A stretch of DNA of 64,000 nucleotides from Pseudomonas fluorescens (lineage in GTDB: Bacteria; Pseudomonadota; Gammaproteobacteria; Pseudomonadales; Pseudomonadaceae): the NCBI GenBank assembly GCA_902825215.1, contig LR782234.1, positions 992,001 through 1,056,000 on the forward strand. Direction: 5' to 3'. Shown here one piece after another: positions 29,415 to 37,251 of the stretch. The position numbers and the translations under genes were made by a program. Numbering within the stretch: the stretch's first letter is position 1; every line of letters starts with the position of its first letter. Under the pieces are notes generated by a model that had not been told where the DNA came from, searched no databases, and saw only the letters and a program-made list of their open reading frames with translations.

Positions 29415-30125
29415 CTACTTAAGGTGCCGTCCGCCATTGACGGTCAGGGTCGTACCGGTGACATAGGGGTTGTCGAGCAGATAGCGCAGGCTCTGGTAGA
29501 TCACTTCGCTGCCAGGCTCGATGCCCAGCGCCGATTTGGCCAGCGCCTTGGCGCGGTACGCCGCGTTGTCGTCGGGATTGAACAATAGCAGGGCCGGGGC
29601 GATGCCGTTGACCTTGATGGCTGGCGCATAGCGCGCTGCGAAAGACAGGGTCAGACTGTCGAGCCCGGCTTTGCTCGCGCAGTAGCCGATGTGCTTGCTG
29701 CTGCCTTTACGGGTGACATCGTCGCTGATGTGAACAATATCGGCGGGCGTCGAGCGTTGCAGCAAATCAGCGCAGTGCAGATTGATCAGATACGGCGCGA
29801 GCATGTGCAGATTGACCATGCGTGCGAAGGCTTCAGCCTCGTTGCCCGGCGTTTCGGCGAGCCATTCGGAGGCGTTGTGCACGATCGCGCGCAGGCTGCC
29901 GGTGTGGTTTTTCAGTGCGCTGATGAACGCCAGAATCCCGGCCTCGCTGGCGAAATCCGCGAACAGGCCGATGGCGCCCAGGTCGCGCAAGGTTTGTACG
30001 CCGGGGCGTTCAGTGCGGTAAGTGAAGATGACCCGATGACCGTCTTCAAGCAAACGCTGGGCGCAATGCAGTCCGACGCGTTGCGCGGCGCCAGTGATGA
30101 GAATCGGGGCGGCGGAATCAGGCAT
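29415..30125 (-). CDS. folM: Dihydromonapterin reductase FolM
   Basis: 236-residue short-chain dehydrogenase that reduces dihydromonapterin to tetrahydromonapterin, the cofactor of bacterial phenylalanine hydroxylase in Pseudomonas. N-terminal [13 protein letters not shown] nucleotide loop with Arg favouring NADPH, YCASKAG catalytic Tyr/Lys, and [10 protein letters not shown] as in FolM/pteridine reductases. Start at MPDSAAPIL; nine more upstream codons are possible. First gene of the folM-E-X run (20-base gap to folE). Confidence 0.88.
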   Translation of the reverse strand: MPDSAAPILITGAAQRVGLHCAQRLLEDGHRVIFTYRTERPGVQTLRDLGAIGLFADFASEAGILAFISALKNHTGSLRAIVHNASEWLAETPGNEAEAFARMVNLHMLAPYLINLHCADLLQRSTPADIVHISDDVTRKGSSKHIGYCASKAGLDSLTLSFAARYAPAIKVNGIAPALLLFNPDDNAAYRAKALAKSALGIEPGSEVIYQSLRYLLDNPYVTGTTLTVNGGRHLK

Positions 30126-30204
30126 GAACGGCTCGCATCGCGGGGAAAGCAAAAACTATAACAGCGAGCGCAGCCGCACACCTATTGCCGCAATGGCCAA
30201 AATC

Positions 30205-30232
30205 TGTGGGAGCGAGCAGGCTCGCTGCCACA
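30205..30232. repeat. Single REP hairpin
   Basis: TGTGGGAGCGAGCAGGCTCGCTGCCACA, self-complementary, between the ABM gene stop and the folM promoter. Confidence 0.8.
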
Positions 30233-30237
30233 CGGGA

Positions 30238-30807
30238 TCAACGATTTTGAGCGGCGGGGTCGGCAGACAGTCGCCGCGCCGGCGTGCTGTTCAGCCAGTT
30301 CGCGAGCAGGCGCGTCGACAGCGGGATAAACAGGTAGACCATCAGCGGCGTCAGGCACGCAGTGCTGATCAGCACGCGTGGCAGCAAGCTCATTTCGCCC
30401 AGCAGTGGGCCAAGCAAAAAGTTGAAGATCAGTGATACCGGAAAAAACGCCAGCCAGATCGCCACGGCCTGCTTCCAGCGTGGAGGGCGCTGTCCGGCGG
30501 CGCCGAACCAGCCTTCGATACCGCTGACCCGATGCTCTTTGGGGTGGGCGAACAGGTCGCTGCCACGGCTCAGCCACGCGGTGCGCGATGCCGAATGTTC
30601 CCAGGCATGCAGGGTTTGCTCATCGACAAAGCGGAAGATGATCTGGAATTCATTGTCGCCGGGCGGCGGAGCGAGCACGCCGGAACCCAGATAACCGGAA
30701 AAGTCTGTGGCCAGTTGCTCGCCTTCGCGCAGCCAGGCCATCAGGTCTTGATAGCGGCCATCAGCGACGCGCCGGGCTACCATCAGCGTGACGGGGGATG
30801 TAGACAT
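30238..30807 (-). CDS. Antibiotic biosynthesis monooxygenase-domain membrane protein
   Basis: 189 residues: an ABM ferredoxin-like domain (about 6-95, with WLREGEQLATDF and FRFVDEQTLHAWEHS) followed by two hydrophobic helices (about 120-142 and 150-172). The ABM-plus-two-TM form is a known subgroup of unknown substrate, possibly a heme- or quinone-linked oxidase. Start at MSTSPVTLMV. It is divergent from the MerR regulator and in P. aeruginosa the same neighbourhood is conserved. Confidence 0.8.
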   Translation of the reverse strand: MSTSPVTLMVARRVADGRYQDLMAWLREGEQLATDFSGYLGSGVLAPPPGDNEFQIIFRFVDEQTLHAWEHSASRTAWLSRGSDLFAHPKEHRVSGIEGWFGAAGQRPPRWKQAVAIWLAFFPVSLIFNFLLGPLLGEMSLLPRVLISTACLTPLMVYLFIPLSTRLLANWLNSTPARRLSADPAAQNR

Positions 30808-30857
30808 TTTGTATCTCCACATTTCAATCGCTCCGCTCCGGGTAGGAGTTTCGCCTG

Positions 30858-30886
30858 ACGCAGCCCGGGGTAGAGGGCTGCGTTTT
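30858..30886. other. Perfect 9-bp hairpin in the ABM / MerR divergent gap
   Basis: ACGCAGCCC (30858-30866) and GGGCTGCGT (30875-30883), 8-base loop, then TTTTA. On the plus strand it looks like a short terminator, on the minus strand it would lie in the ABM leader or promoter. No gene in either direction needs a terminator here. Confidence 0.5.
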
Positions 30887-31018
30887 ACAACAAGCAAGGA
30901 TTATTCCGGTTTTTACCGATTAAACCAGCGACATTCGTCGCATTTGCCTACTTGAATGCAATTGATAAATAGGCGTTAAAATGGGATCCAAATTTCTGAC
31001 ATGGAAGTTGAGTGCTTT

Positions 31019-31978
31019 ATGCCTGTGATTACGGACGCAAACCCTGCTTCGCAGGTATCAGAAGCGCTCGAACGCGCTGAGCTTTTCCCTATTCGTGAAG
31101 TCGCCCGGCTCACTGGCGTGAACCCGGTGACCTTGCGCGCCTGGGAGCGCCGTTATGGTTTGATCCAGCCGACTCGCACCGAAAGCGGGCATCGGCTCTA
31201 TTCGATGAGCGAAATCGAGCGCGTACGCAGCATCGTCGACTGGATCGATCGCGGTGTGGCGGTCAGCAAAGTCGGCAAGATCCTCGCCAAGACCGAACCG
31301 CTGAAAGCCCTGGCGCACATCATTCCTGACGATCTGGTTCAGGCTGATTACCGGCAATGGCAGGAACAGGTCCAGCAGGCTGTCAGTGCATTCGACGATC
31401 AGCAGCTGGATCGGGTCTATGGCCAGATCTTCTCCTCCTATGCACTGGCGGTGGTGTTCCAGGACATCCTGATGCCGTTGTGGCGGCAAATGCTGCAACG
31501 TCAGGACGCGTTCGGGCAAACCAGCGAGTGGCTGTTCTATGACGGATTTCTGCGCGCGCGGGTGTTGCAACGGATTGTCATGCTGCGTGGCGCGCAACCG
31601 CGCCGGGTGATCGTCAGCGCGCTGGCCGGGCAGTGCCGTGAATTGGAGTTGCTGGTGGCGGCGCTGTTTCTCAGCGGCAATAATTCCGGCGTTCGGGTGC
31701 TGACTACCGGTCAGCCATTCGATGAATTGACACTGGTCTGCGAGAAAGTCAAACCCGATGCGCTGGTGTTGTTTTCCAATCACGCGCCCGCTGCCGACTT
31801 GCCTCGGCGGTTGAACCGCTTGGCGATGAGCCTTGATTGTCAATTGATGCTGGCAGGGGATGCTGCGGATCTGGCGCAGGACAGTCTCGCCGGATCGTCG
31901 GTCGCCTGCCTGGGTAACGAAGGGACGAACATGCGTCAACGCATGAGGCAGTTTCTAGCGGGAACTCTGGATACCTGA
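31019..31978 (+). CDS. MerR-family regulator, LitR/CarH-like without the cobalamin histidine
   Basis: 319 residues: winged-helix MerR domain (about 24-92, VARLTGVNPVTLRAWERRYG) and a C-terminal half like the CarH/LitR B12-binding part (about 105-315). The usual His of the GExHE motif is replaced (GQCREL, 204-209), so adenosylcobalamin binding is unlikely. This matches the class II LitR proteins (PplR) of P. putida, which act with short LOV photoreceptors encoded next door; such a LOV gene lies 0.7 kb away. Start MPVITDAN. Probably a light-dependent regulator. Confidence 0.8.
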   Translation: MPVITDANPASQVSEALERAELFPIREVARLTGVNPVTLRAWERRYGLIQPTRTESGHRLYSMSEIERVRSIVDWIDRGVAVSKVGKILAKTEPLKALAHIIPDDLVQADYRQWQEQVQQAVSAFDDQQLDRVYGQIFSSYALAVVFQDILMPLWRQMLQRQDAFGQTSEWLFYDGFLRARVLQRIVMLRGAQPRRVIVSALAGQCRELELLVAALFLSGNNSGVRVLTTGQPFDELTLVCEKVKPDALVLFSNHAPAADLPRRLNRLAMSLDCQLMLAGDAADLAQDSLAGSSVACLGNEGTNMRQRMRQFLAGTLDT

Positions 31979-31979
31979 A

Positions 31980-32585
31980 TCAGGTATGCAGAGCCGGGTG
32001 GGTCAGGCGATGTTGCTGCAGAATGAACTGGCGCAGACGTTCGGTTTCATCGCTGTCGGTCTGGCTCAGTTCGTAGGCGTAAAAACCGTTTTCGGTTTCC
32101 CGTTCGAAATGCCCACGCAATGAAATGCGTTCATACCCTGAAGGACTGAACCACAACGCGAAATGCTTGGGCGGCTTGGTCTTGTTGCGCACTTCCAACA
32201 GCACACCTTTGTGCGACACCTCGTGCACCCACAACGTCCCCGGCTGACCCTTGGCGTTTTCCAGCGCTACCGGCTCTTCAAGCACCAGTCGCCATGGCCT
32301 TACCGATGGGCCGTCCTCGTAAATACTCGGTACGCCCAAGCGCAGATGCAGCGCGTGAAATTCGTCTTCCACCAAGTGCAGCGGGAAAGTCATTTGCTGG
32401 TTTTCGAAGTTCGCCTGAATGGTCACCTGCTCATGGGCGGCCAGCCGCGTGAGCAGGTCGCGGATCTGCGAACCGCCATTAACCAGCAGACTAGACGTCG
32501 CATCCCGCACGTTCAGTTGCGGGTTGTGCTGCATCTTCTGGATGAAATCCAGCTCATCCTGAGTGAGAAGGGCGTCACGCTGCAT
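31980..32585 (-). CDS. PilZ/YcgR-like protein (degenerate)
   Basis: 201 residues; N-terminal YcgR-like part (about 10-95) and a PilZ-like C-terminal part (about 98-190). The PilZ c-di-GMP motifs RxxxR and (D/N)xSxxG are only partly present (RPWRL near 96-100; EVSHKG near 122-127), so nucleotide binding is doubtful. Encoded between the MerR regulator (stops 1 base apart, convergent) and the LOV gene, upstream in the same direction. It may link light to surface behaviour, but that is inference. Confidence 0.55.
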   Translation of the reverse strand: MQRDALLTQDELDFIQKMQHNPQLNVRDATSSLLVNGGSQIRDLLTRLAAHEQVTIQANFENQQMTFPLHLVEDEFHALHLRLGVPSIYEDGPSVRPWRLVLEEPVALENAKGQPGTLWVHEVSHKGVLLEVRNKTKPPKHFALWFSPSGYERISLRGHFERETENGFYAYELSQTDSDETERLRQFILQQHRLTHPALHT

Positions 32586-32657
32586 GGCTAACTCGAAAGA
32601 TATAATTACAAAGTCATTGGTGATTGTAGTTAATGACCATCGGTTCGCGGTTTTGTT

Positions 32658-33116
32658 TTAACCGTTGGTCGCTTTCAAGGAATCCAGTTCCGCCTGCAGG
32701 GCGGCCACTTGGGCTTCGAGCTGCGCTACGCGCTGCTGGGCCTTGACCTGAACGGTGACATCCTTTTGCACACCGACGAAGTAGGTCTGCCCATCGTCGG
32801 CGTTTTTTACTGTCGACAGCGACAATTCATTCCAGAACGGCGTGCCATCCTTGCGATAGTTACGCAGGATCTCCCGACATGATCCACCCTCGCGCAATAC
32901 GTCACGAATCAGACTCAGACTGTCCTGGTCGCGATCACCGGCCTGGAGAAAGCGGCAGTCCTGATAAAGGATCTCTTCACTGGTGTAGCCAGTCAGGCGT
33001 TCGAACGCCGGATTGACGTAAATCAGAATGTTGTCCTGCTCGCCTTCCTTCTCCGCCACAACGATTCCATCGTTGGATGCGTTGATCACCATTTGCAGCA
33101 GACTGGCGTTGATCAT
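32658..33116 (-). CDS. Short LOV blue-light photoreceptor (SB-LOV type)
   Basis: 152 residues: one LOV/PAS domain (about 10-118) with the photoactive cysteine C54 in YQDCRFLQ, the FMN-binding residues in NYRKDGTPFWNEL and the YFVGVQKDVT strand, then a short coiled-coil J-alpha-like tail (about 125-150). No output domain, like PpSB1-LOV and PpSB2-LOV of P. putida, which signal through MerR/LitR partners. Forms a flavin-cysteinyl adduct under blue light. Adjacent to the PilZ-like gene and near the LitR-like gene. Confidence 0.92.
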   Translation of the reverse strand: MINASLLQMVINASNDGIVVAEKEGEQDNILIYVNPAFERLTGYTSEEILYQDCRFLQAGDRDQDSLSLIRDVLREGGSCREILRNYRKDGTPFWNELSLSTVKNADDGQTYFVGVQKDVTVQVKAQQRVAQLEAQVAALQAELDSLKATNG

Positions 33117-33270
33117 CCCTGAATTCCCGTTAAGTAATAGGCGATTGGCATTCTAGAAGAACCTTGGCGGCTGTCTACCGATCATTATCGCCAGTTGAGA
33201 TTCAATCGCAGCCTTGCGCGACGGACTGTTACTATCGCCGATCTTATTTTCAGTTTTCAGGATCAGATTG

Positions 33271-33726
33271 ATGAAAGTCGCCATCCTCTCCGGTTCGGTC
33301 TACGGCACCGCCGAAGAAGTCGCCCGTCACGCCCAGAACCTGTTGAAAGCCGCTGGTTTTGAAACCTTCTACAACTCGCGCGCCACGCTTGCCGACATTC
33401 AGGCATTCGGCCCGCAAGCGTTTCTCGCCGTCACCTCGACCACCGGCATGGGTGAGCTGCCGGACAACCTGCAACCGCTGTATTCGACCCTTCGCGATCA
33501 GTTGCCGGCCGCCTGGCGCGGTTTGCCGGGTGCGGTGATTGCCTTGGGCGACGCGAGTTATGGCGACACGTTCTGCGGCGGTGGGGAACAGCTGCGCGAA
33601 TTGTTTGCTGAACTTGGCGTAAACGAGGTGCAGGACATGTTGCGCATCGACGCCAGCGAAAGCGTCACCCCGGAAACCGATGCCGAGCCGTGGCTGGCGC
33701 AGTTCATCGAAGCGCTCAAGGGCTGA
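33271..33726 (+). CDS. Flavodoxin (MioC-like)
   Basis: 151-residue FMN electron carrier. Phosphate loop SGSVYGTAEEVA near residues 7-18, 50s loop STTGMGELP and 90s loop GDASYGDTFCGGGEQL. Start at MKVAILSGSV rather than the open upstream codons. Conserved near folM/E/X in pseudomonads. Its electron partner is not evident. Confidence 0.93.
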   Translation: MKVAILSGSVYGTAEEVARHAQNLLKAAGFETFYNSRATLADIQAFGPQAFLAVTSTTGMGELPDNLQPLYSTLRDQLPAAWRGLPGAVIALGDASYGDTFCGGGEQLRELFAELGVNEVQDMLRIDASESVTPETDAEPWLAQFIEALKG

Positions 33727-33856
33727 GCGGATCCAGACCGCTTGCATGGCTGACTCGGTCAGTCATCAAGCTGGCTGCCAATGCAACTACGCGATCGCCT
33801 GCGTCTGACTAGACTGCGCATACGTGCAGAACAACAAGAACGCAGAGGTGCATACA

Positions 33857-34639
33857 GTGAGCGTAGCCCCCGTCCCATCGTCCCTTGATGTCAAAAGCCA
33901 GGTCAGCGCCGCCGAATGGCAGACCCGAGTCGATCTGGCCGCCTGCTATCGGCTGGTCGCACTGCATGGCTGGGACGACCTGATCTTTACGCACATCTCC
34001 GCCAAAGTCCCAGGCACCGAAGATTTCCTGATCAACCCGTTCGGTCTGATGTTTCATGAGATCACTGCGTCGAGCCTGGTGAAAGTCGATCAGGCCGGCA
34101 ACAAGCTCATGGCCAGCCCTTACGAGATCAACCCCGCTGGTTACACCATCCACAGCGCCGTACATGAAGTGCGCCACGATGTGGTGTGTGTGCTGCACAC
34201 TCACACCGCCTCCGGTGTTGCGGTGTCGGCGCAAAAGCAGGGCGTGTTACCGATCAGCCAGCAATCGCTGTTCGTGCTGTCGAGCCTGGCCTATCACGCC
34301 TACGAAGGCGTGGCGCTGAATCACGAAGAGAAGGCGCGCCTGCAGGCCGATCTCGGCGACAGCAATTTCCTCATGCTGCACAACCACGGCCTGCTGACCT
34401 GCGGCGGCACCATTGCCGATACCTTTCTGATGATGTTCATTTTCCAGCGTGCCTGCGACATTCAGGTGATGGCGCAAACCGGCGGCGCTGAACTGATCGC
34501 CATCGAACCGCAGATTCTGGCGGGCGCCAAAGCGATGATCGCCGGCGTCACCAAAAGCGCTCAAGGCATGGGTGGTGCGCTGGCCTGGCCGGCGCTGCTG
34601 CGCAAACTCGATCAACAAGATTCCGGATATAAACTCTGA
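33857..34639 (+). CDS. Class II aldolase/adducin-family protein
   Basis: 260 residues, zinc-dependent class II aldolase fold. Metal ligands are in VLHTHTASG and MLHNHGLLTCGG. Such proteins cleave sugar phosphates or hydroxy-acids; substrate here unknown. I start at GTG 33857, with AGAGG eight bases upstream; a GTG 11 codons earlier lacks a ribosome site. The stop overlaps the ATG of the following hydrolase (TGATG), so the two are coupled. Confidence 0.85.
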   Translation: MSVAPVPSSLDVKSQVSAAEWQTRVDLAACYRLVALHGWDDLIFTHISAKVPGTEDFLINPFGLMFHEITASSLVKVDQAGNKLMASPYEINPAGYTIHSAVHEVRHDVVCVLHTHTASGVAVSAQKQGVLPISQQSLFVLSSLAYHAYEGVALNHEEKARLQADLGDSNFLMLHNHGLLTCGGTIADTFLMMFIFQRACDIQVMAQTGGAELIAIEPQILAGAKAMIAGVTKSAQGMGGALAWPALLRKLDQQDSGYKL

Positions 34640-35541
34640 TGCCACTCGCCGAGATTCCTCTGTGTGTCTGGCGCAAGCGCAGCCGGACCTTTGTTTTTCG
34701 CGGTCAGCCGATTCGCTACTGGACAGCGGGGCAGGGTGAGCCGTTACTGCTGATTCACGGTTTTCCGACCGCCAGTTGGGACTGGCATTATCTCTGGCAG
34801 CCGCTGGCCCAGCGCTATCGGGTGATCGCCTGCGACATGCTCGGCTTCGGCGATTCGGCCAAACCGCTCAAGCACACCTACAGCCTGCTGGAGCAGGCCG
34901 ATCTGCAGCAGGCGTTGCTCGCGCATGTGCAGGCTGAACAACCGTTGCACATTTTGGCCCATGACTACGGCGACAGCGTTGCCCAGGAATTGCTGGCGCG
35001 GCATTACGAAGGGCGCCTGGAGATTGCCAGTTGCGTGTTTCTCAATGGCGGCTTGTTTCCCGAAACCCATCGTCCGGTGCTGATGCAGAAGTTGCTGCTC
35101 AGCCCGCTGGGCTGGATGATCGGCCGCGCGTTCAGTCGGGATGCGCTGGTAAAGAGCTTTCGGCAGATTTTCGGCCCGCACACCGGCCCGAGCGAAAGTG
35201 AACTGGACGATTTCTGGAGCCTGGTCGAGAGCAATCGCGGGCCACGGATCATGCACAAGCTGATCGGCTACATTCCCGAGCGACGGCTGCAGCGGGATCG
35301 TTGGGTCAGGGCAATGCAGCGTGATGAAATTCCTCTACGGCTGATCGACGGTGAGGTCGATCCGATTTCCGGAGCGCACATGGTCGAGCGTTACCGCGAA
35401 CTGATACCCAGCCCCGACACCGTGATGTTGCCGGGGATTGGTCATTACCCGCAAACCGAGGCGCCGGTGCAGGTGCTCAAGCATTACCTGGAATTCCGCG
35501 AGCGTCTGGCGCTGCCGCCGCGCAAGGTCGCGTATTCCTGA
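34639..35541 (+). CDS. Alpha/beta hydrolase with Asp nucleophile
   Basis: 300 residues. HGFPTASWDWHYLW oxyanion region, nucleophile elbow HDYGDS with Asp in place of Ser, and general-base His in GIGHYPQTE. The Asp elbow is that of epoxide hydrolases and haloalkane dehalogenases, so cleavage of an ether ring or C-halogen bond is possible; substrate not known. Translationally coupled to the aldolase-family gene. Confidence 0.87.
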   Translation: MPLAEIPLCVWRKRSRTFVFRGQPIRYWTAGQGEPLLLIHGFPTASWDWHYLWQPLAQRYRVIACDMLGFGDSAKPLKHTYSLLEQADLQQALLAHVQAEQPLHILAHDYGDSVAQELLARHYEGRLEIASCVFLNGGLFPETHRPVLMQKLLLSPLGWMIGRAFSRDALVKSFRQIFGPHTGPSESELDDFWSLVESNRGPRIMHKLIGYIPERRLQRDRWVRAMQRDEIPLRLIDGEVDPISGAHMVERYRELIPSPDTVMLPGIGHYPQTEAPVQVLKHYLEFRERLALPPRKVAYS

Positions 35542-35699
35542 CCGGGCCAAGAGGCATGATGCCTCTTGCCGGCCCACGCCTCGCGATCATCCCCCAGCCT
35601 TATCGCGCACCATTCAGCCGCAGTCGTGTTCGTTGTGACCCAAAGCTGTGTGCCTGACACTCCCGGACAATGTTCCATTGGCCTGTTGGAGTTGCCGCG

Positions 35700-36611
35700 A
35701 TGAATGAGTCTGTGCGTTTCGAAGATAAAGTCGTAATCGTCACCGGAGCCGGTGGTGGCCTGGGACGCGCCCACGCATTGCTGTTCGCCAGGCAGGGCGC
35801 AAAAGTGCTGGTCAATGATCTGGGCGGCTCGACCCAGGGCGAAGGCGCCAATGCCTCCGCCGCTGATCGTGTCGTCGCGGAGATCCGCGCGGCCGGCGGC
35901 ATCGCCGAAGCCAACCACGACTCGGTCACCGACGGCGACAAGCTGGTGCAGAACGCCCTCGATGCCTTCGGTCGCGTCGACGTGGTGGTCAACAACGCCG
36001 GCATCCTGCGCGACAAGACCTTCCACAAAATGGACGACGCCGACTGGGATCTGGTTTACCGCGTCCACGTCGAAGGCGCCTACAAAGTCACCCGCGCCGC
36101 CTGGCCACACCTGCGCGAGCAAAACTACGGTCGCGTGATCTTCACTGCCTCGACGTCCGGCATCTACGGCAACTTCGGCCAGTCCAACTACGGCATGGCC
36201 AAACTGGGTCTCTACGGTTTGACCCGCACGTTGGCCATTGAAGGGCGCAAGAACAACATCCTCGTCAACGCGATCGCCCCGACCGGCGGCACGCGCATGA
36301 CCGAAGGCCTGATCCCTCCGCAAGTCTTCGAGCAACTCAAACCGGAACTGGTCAGCCCGTTGGTGGTGTACCTGGCCAGTGAGCAATGCCAGGAAACTTC
36401 CGGATTGTTCGAAGTCGGTGGCGGCTGGATGGGTAAGGTGCGCTGGGAGCGCAGCCTCGGCGCCGGGTTCGATCCACGGGTGGGCTTTTCGCCGGAAGAT
36501 GTGGCCGCGCACTGGCAGCAGATTTGCGATTTCGAAGGGGCGGCGCATCCACAGGACAATATCGAGGCGTTGAAAGAGATGATGGCGAATTTGCAGAAGT
36601 ATTCGCTATAA
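35700..36611 (+). CDS. Short-chain dehydrogenase, MFE-2-like hydroxyacyl-CoA type
   Basis: 303 residues. Rossmann motif VIVTGAGGGLGRAHA, NNAGILRD, catalytic Ser-Tyr-Lys (STSGIYG.. YGMAKLG) and a long C-terminal extension typical of the multifunctional enzyme type 2 (3R)-hydroxyacyl-CoA dehydrogenases. It may oxidise a beta-hydroxyacyl-CoA. TTGGAG upstream supports the ATG. No maoC hydratase is beside it. Possibly linked to the hydrolase upstream. Confidence 0.88.
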   Translation: MNESVRFEDKVVIVTGAGGGLGRAHALLFARQGAKVLVNDLGGSTQGEGANASAADRVVAEIRAAGGIAEANHDSVTDGDKLVQNALDAFGRVDVVVNNAGILRDKTFHKMDDADWDLVYRVHVEGAYKVTRAAWPHLREQNYGRVIFTASTSGIYGNFGQSNYGMAKLGLYGLTRTLAIEGRKNNILVNAIAPTGGTRMTEGLIPPQVFEQLKPELVSPLVVYLASEQCQETSGLFEVGGGWMGKVRWERSLGAGFDPRVGFSPEDVAAHWQQICDFEGAAHPQDNIEALKEMMANLQKYSL

Positions 36612-37251
36612 CGAAGAAGGGCGGGCAGTCTCCATGTGCCCGCCCGGCTGAATATCCTGATGTAATTTTTCCCGCTCGCACTACGAATCCACCGATCACA
36701 GCCGCAGATCCCCAACTGTAATTCCCGCCGAATTAGCGCGAGTTGCGCCAAAGCTTCAGCCCCGCAAAGTCATCCTCCCAAAAAGCACCCGGAAAACTCA
36801 CAGCCATAAAAAAGGCCGCTGCAAACGCAGCGGCCAAGGTAAGACGTTGGATCAAGGAGCTACAAATCAACGTCAGTGAACAGCGGGGCGATCAACCGAA
36901 ACCTTCGGTTCATCTGAAATCTGAAAGCAATGCCTGTTTTGCTCAAAGGCAGTGCTTGGTGCTTTACGGCGATCCCGTGAAAGCGCGGTCAGAATACGGC
37001 GTTGCGTCTGTAGGAAAAATACCGAATCCGGACATGCACTGTTGCGGAGCATGCAACAGTACCGTGCCCTGAAAGGCGCCATGCGCGGCGCTGATGATCG
37101 CTCATCCAGCCGGTCCATGAACGGCGCAACGCCCCGCAGTGCGCGGGCATTCATCCTTTCGAGCGACAACGCAAATACCTCCTTGGTGCGCTTATCGATG
37201 CGATGGCGCGGCAGTAGGGTGGGGCCTTCTGTCACTCACCGGGGAAGACGC
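36612..37251. other. 640-bp intergenic region with a minus-strand hairpin
   Basis: No gene I would defend; a 120-codon minus-strand frame (36873-37235) has no recognisable protein character. The region has a small hairpin AACCGAA/TTCGGTT (36895-36911) and a strong minus-strand terminator at 36808-36835. The promoter of DUF1302 must be near the right end, where GGGAAG stands before the ATG. Confidence 0.5.
36808..36835 (-). terminator. Orphan minus-strand terminator
   Basis: GGCCGCTGC (36814-36822) pairs perfectly with GCAGCGGCC (36827-36835); on the minus strand it is followed by TTTTTT. There is no minus-strand gene upstream of it in this gap, so it may end a small RNA. Confidence 0.7.

Noticed and set aside
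32601..32630. PplR-type TRTACA-N12-TGTAYA box before the PilZ-like gene
   Set aside because: Only TACA and TGTA cores at the wrong spacing (14 instead of 12); too weak to call a site.
36873..37235. 120-codon minus-strand frame before DUF1302
   Set aside because: No recognisable motif; Arg-rich. Kept only as part of the small-RNA question.
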